From Lysobacteraceae bacterium UBA6001 (GTDB lineage: Bacteria; Pseudomonadota; Gammaproteobacteria; Xanthomonadales; Xanthomonadaceae): a stretch of 8,999 nt of DNA. The stretch spans positions 1 to 8,999 of the forward strand of contig DJAN01000284.1 of assembly GCA_002429615.1 (NCBI GenBank), in the 5' to 3' direction. Positions 6,005 to 8,999 of this stretch are shown here, piece by piece. Under the pieces are notes generated by a model. It was not told the DNA's origin, did no database searches, and worked only from the letters and a program-made list of their open reading frames with translations. Both the position numbers and the translations under genes were made by a program. Each line of letters starts with the position of its first letter. Within the stretch, counting starts at the first letter, position 1.

Positions 6005-8812
6005 GTGATTAGCCATGTCCCGCCATGTGGGGCGCGCCGTCGCACGCCCCTGTCTGCCGCCCTGCTGGTCCTGTTGGCCCCCACCGCCGCGCTGCCCGCC
6101 TTCGCGCAGGAAACCGAAGCGCCGACCAACCTGGACCGCATCACGGTCACCGGTTCCAACATTCCCCGCACCAACACCGAAACCCCCTCACCGGTGCAGG
6201 TGGTCACCCGCCAGGACATCGACCGCACCGGCAAGAGCACCGTCGCCGAATACCTGCAGACGCTGACCTCCGACGGCGCCGGTTCCATTCCCAAGACCTT
6301 CGGCAACGGCTTCGCCGGCGGCGGCGCCGGCATCTCGCTGCGTGGCCTGGGCGCCGGCTCCACGCTGGTGCTGTTGAACGGCCGCCGCATGGCGACCTAT
6401 GGCCTGGCCGATGACGGCCAGAAAGTCTTCACCGACCTCAGCACGATTCCGCTGGACGCGGTCGAGCGCGTCGAAGTGCTGAAGGACGGCGCCTCGGCGA
6501 TCTACGGCTCCGATGCCATCGCCGGCGTGGTCAACATCATCCTGCGCAGCGATTTCACCGGCGCCATCCTACGCGGCTCCTACGGCATGTCCGACGACAG
6601 CGACGGCAACGCCAGCAAGGCCACCCTGACCGCCGGCACCGGCGACCTCGCCGAAGACGGCTGGAATGCCTTCTTCAGCCTGGATGTCGGCAAGACCGAT
6701 GCGATCAAGGCCTCCGACCGCAGCAACCGCAAATGGATCGGCACCGGCGACCTGCGCCCGTGGGGCTACAGCGCCGGCGGCAGCCAGTTCCTCGGCGGCG
6801 CGATCACCGGCGGTGGCACCGGCGGCGGCAACTCGCAGGTCGGCAGCGTGTTCGTGCCGGGCACCGATCCGGCATCGATGGTGTCGTTGCCGGGCTGCGC
6901 GCAGCTGTCCAACGTCTCGCCGCAGGATGCCGGCGGCGGCTGCCTGTGGGACATGGCCGACTGGCGTGACCTCACCCCGGAAGAGAAATACGTCAACCTG
7001 TTCGCACGCGGCACCTTCGCCTTCGGCGACAGCTCGGAGATCTATACCGAGTTCGGTTACTCGAAGAAGGAAACCATCTTCCACAACACGCCCTCGAACG
7101 TTTCCGGCGCGTGGGGCTACCCGGGCGGACCGGTCAACGCCAACAGTGGTGCCGGCGCCGTGGTACTGGGTGTGGGCCATCCCGACAATCCGTATGACGA
7201 ACCGGTGCGCGTGCGCTACAACGCCGCCGACGTCGGCCCGCGCACCATCGACAACACCAATGAGTTCTTCCGCTTCCTGGCCGGCATCAAGGGCACCTGG
7301 GGCGACTGGGACTACGACACCGCCTACCTGCATTCCTCGACCAACCTGGTCAACAAGCGCTCCGGCTTCCTGCGCTACAGCGCCGTGCAGTGCGCGCTTG
7401 GCAATGCCGCCTGCCCCGGTGGCGTCTGGAACATCGGCCTGGGCTCGGACAGCAATCCGCAGAGCCTGTACGACTACATCTCCCCGGACATCCGCGCCTA
7501 CGCCAAGTCGAGCCTGGACATGTTCGACTTCACCGCATCACGCGGCCTGTATGACCTGAAGGGCGGCCCGCTGTCGCTGGCATTCGGCACCGAGTGGCGC
7601 CGCACCACCAACACGCTGACGCCGCAGACCTATACCGACATCGGCGACATCATCGGCCTGGGCTACTCCGCCTACAGCGGCACCCAGAACGTCTATGCCG
7701 GCTACATCGAACTCTCCGCACCGGTGCTGGAAACCCTGGAACTGTCTGCCGCCGTGCGCTACGACAAATACGAAAGTGGCGATGACGCAGTCAAGCCCAA
7801 GGTCGGCTTCAAGTGGAACCCGGTGGACTGGTTCGCCCTGCGCGGCACCTATGCCGAAGGCTTCCGCGCCCCGAACCCGGCCGAGAACGGCGACGGCGGC
7901 CTGGCCGCCTTCTCCAGCGCCCTCGACCCGGTACGCTGCCCGAACGGCACCCCGGCCCCGGGCGGCACGCAGGACGACTGCGGCCTGCAGCCGGTGGCGA
8001 TCATCACCACGCCGAACCCCGACCTGAAGCCGGAAGAATCCAAGAGCTACAGCCTGGGCATCGTGCTGCAACCGACCCGCACCACCTCGATCACGGTGGA
8101 CGCGTGGCGCATCAAGCGCACCAATGAAATCGCCCAGGGCTCCACCGCCGACGCCATCGCCAACGGCGACGTCCTGCGCGACACCGACCTGCTCAATGGT
8201 GTGCCTGGTACTGGCAGCATCCTGGCGATCAACACCCAGTACGTGAACGCCAACTCGTCCGAAGTGGAAGGCATCGACACCGACATCCGCCAGGACATCC
8301 CGATGGGCGCCTATGGCGACATGCGCCTGGACCTGCAGTGGAGTCACATCAAGAAGTTCGAACGTACCGAGGGTGACATCACCCATGAATATGCCGGCAC
8401 CCATGGCAACTGCGACGTCACCAACTGCATCGGCACCCCGAAGGACCGGATCAACTTCGGCGCCACCTGGAACTACAACGCCTGGACGGTGAGCGGCATC
8501 GTCAACTACATCAGCAGCATGGACAACACGCCGGAAACGGGCGGATCGAAGGAAGACACCTGCCTGAACTTCCGTGCGGATGGCTCGCCGGCGCCGGGCA
8601 ACTGCGAACTGGCGTCGTTCACCACGTTTGATCTGTCGGCGAACTGGAAGGCGACGGATGCGCTGGAGATCTTTGGTTCGGTGCAGAACGTGTTCGACCG
8701 CATCGCCCCGCTGGACCCGGCCACGTATGGCGCGATCAACTACAACCCGCTGCATTTCAGCGGTGCGATCGGCCGGTATTTCACGGTGGGCGCGAAGTAC
8801 ACCTGGAACTGA
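6005..8812 (+). CDS. TonB-dependent outer-membrane receptor, FepA/CirA type (935 aa)
   Basis: Outer-membrane TonB-gated transporter of unknown ligand. Residues 1-34 are a signal peptide (Arg-rich start, Ala/Leu core, cleavage predicted after Ala-Phe-Ala). A TonB box LDRITVTG lies at 43-50. The plug, about 52-182, is very clear: ISLRGLG, then TLVLLNGRRMA, then VERVEVLKDGASAIYGSD, and GVVNIILR at 174-181. The rest is a beta-barrel with long extracellular loops, one glycine-rich near 263-275. Late-barrel signatures include LRGTYAEGFRAPNPAE near 614-629 and the closing segment VGAKYTWN. The last residue is Asn after Trp, rather than a terminal aromatic. Ten mature cysteines form five near pairs (298/313, 463/470, 645/659, 803/808, 853/867). 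It has no carboxypeptidase-like N-terminal domain, so it is a different subfamily from the first receptor. GTG is chosen for its ribosome-binding site and signal peptide. It follows the sulfotransferase by 178 bases and ends in its own terminator. Confidence 0.93.
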   Translation: MISHVPPCGARRRTPLSAALLVLLAPTAALPAFAQETEAPTNLDRITVTGSNIPRTNTETPSPVQVVTRQDIDRTGKSTVAEYLQTLTSDGAGSIPKTFGNGFAGGGAGISLRGLGAGSTLVLLNGRRMATYGLADDGQKVFTDLSTIPLDAVERVEVLKDGASAIYGSDAIAGVVNIILRSDFTGAILRGSYGMSDDSDGNASKATLTAGTGDLAEDGWNAFFSLDVGKTDAIKASDRSNRKWIGTGDLRPWGYSAGGSQFLGGAITGGGTGGGNSQVGSVFVPGTDPASMVSLPGCAQLSNVSPQDAGGGCLWDMADWRDLTPEEKYVNLFARGTFAFGDSSEIYTEFGYSKKETIFHNTPSNVSGAWGYPGGPVNANSGAGAVVLGVGHPDNPYDEPVRVRYNAADVGPRTIDNTNEFFRFLAGIKGTWGDWDYDTAYLHSSTNLVNKRSGFLRYSAVQCALGNAACPGGVWNIGLGSDSNPQSLYDYISPDIRAYAKSSLDMFDFTASRGLYDLKGGPLSLAFGTEWRRTTNTLTPQTYTDIGDIIGLGYSAYSGTQNVYAGYIELSAPVLETLELSAAVRYDKYESGDDAVKPKVGFKWNPVDWFALRGTYAEGFRAPNPAENGDGGLAAFSSALDPVRCPNGTPAPGGTQDDCGLQPVAIITTPNPDLKPEESKSYSLGIVLQPTRTTSITVDAWRIKRTNEIAQGSTADAIANGDVLRDTDLLNGVPGTGSILAINTQYVNANSSEVEGIDTDIRQDIPMGAYGDMRLDLQWSHIKKFERTEGDITHEYAGTHGNCDVTNCIGTPKDRINFGATWNYNAWTVSGIVNYISSMDNTPETGGSKEDTCLNFRADGSPAPGNCELASFTTFDLSANWKATDALEIFGSVQNVFDRIAPLDPATYGAINYNPLHFSGAIGRYFTVGAKYTWN

Positions 8813-8832
8813 GTGATAGATGGCAGCACATG

Positions 8833-8862
8833 GCCCGGGCAGGGATGCCCGGGCTTTTTTTT
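8833..8862 (+). terminator. Rho-independent terminator of the second receptor
   Basis: A perfect 9-bp stem (GCCCGGGCA at 8833-8841 with TGCCCGGGC at 8846-8854) closes a GGGA loop and runs into eight T residues (8855-8862). It begins 20 bases after the receptor stop codon. Confidence 0.95.
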
Positions 8863-8999
8863 GGATTGTGCGGATCCGGGTATAGGGCAGCCGATAGGTG
8901 TACGGTCGCGGCTGAAGCCGCTCCTACAAATGCCACACCGTTGATCTTCGATCCCCGCACGTCAGACCGTCGAGCCGCCGGGCGGTGTGCCCTTTCGGG
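8863..8999. other. Intergenic region at the right edge
   Basis: No coding region is supported. Apart from the REP element it contains CGGATCCG (8871-8878), GATC-TTC-GATC (8943-8953) and a 7-bp inverted pair CACACCG (8934-8940) and CGGTGTG (8983-8989). The last 12 bases, TGCCCTTTCGGG, are the reverse complement of 9-20 at the left edge. Confidence 0.5.
8904..8927 (-). repeat. GTAG-headed REP element
   Basis: On the minus strand the element begins GTAGGA (8927-8922) and continues into the palindrome GCGGCT-TC-AGCCGC (8921-8908), then GACC. This is the widely dispersed extragenic palindrome of xanthomonads and pseudomonads that carries a GTAG tetranucleotide at the stem foot, the type mobilised by RAYT (REP-associated tyrosine) transposases. 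Only a single copy is visible here, in the intergenic region after the receptor terminator. No RAYT gene is in the window. Confidence 0.8.

Noticed and set aside
7538..8755. Minus-strand open frame of about 405 codons opposite the second receptor
   Set aside because: Same codon-phase artefact; no family features and no initiation signal.

Overview
The window comes from a GC-rich gammaproteobacterium, most likely a member of the Xanthomonadaceae (Stenotrophomonas, Xanthomonas, Pseudoxanthomonas or a relative). The evidence is the strong G/C preference at third codon positions, the density of large TonB-dependent receptors (one Oar-like with an N-terminal carboxypeptidase-regulatory-like domain), a TPR-sulfotransferase of the kind seen in this family, and a GTAG-headed REP element at the right end. 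The genus cannot be fixed from the sequence alone.

There are four complete genes, all on the plus strand. (1) 253-918 encodes a 221-aa TonB energy transducer with an N-terminal membrane anchor, a proline-rich spacer and a C-terminal TonB domain. It has a near-ideal Shine-Dalgarno and its own strong terminator. (2) 1185-4187 encodes a 1000-aa Oar-like TonB-dependent receptor starting at GTG. (3) 4264-5826 encodes a 520-aa cytoplasmic protein with TPR-like repeats followed by a PAPS-type sulfotransferase domain. (4) 6005-8812 encodes a 935-aa TonB-dependent receptor of the FepA/CirA type, also starting at GTG. Hairpin terminators follow genes 1, 2 and 4, so most of these genes look separately transcribed rather than forming one operon.

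Functionally, the window pairs an inner-membrane energy transducer with two outer-membrane gated pores and places a sulfotransferase between the pores. The TonB could energise either receptor, but no exbB or exbD is visible here. The substrates of the receptors and of the sulfotransferase cannot be read from the sequence. The recurring idea that the sulfotransferase makes or modifies something handled by its neighbouring receptors is inference from position.

The intergenic DNA holds the less expected signals. A C/A-only tract with four C-runs at exact 10-base spacing lies upstream of tonB (a canonical G-quadruplex motif on the minus strand, or a Rho-loading-like tract). A 15-bp inverted repeat with one mismatch lies upstream of the Oar-like receptor. 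The sulfotransferase start codon sits 14 bases behind a strong terminator and has no Shine-Dalgarno. The two receptors share a translation leader. No rRNA, tRNA, CRISPR array, insertion sequence or phage gene was seen, and no gene is frameshifted or truncated.
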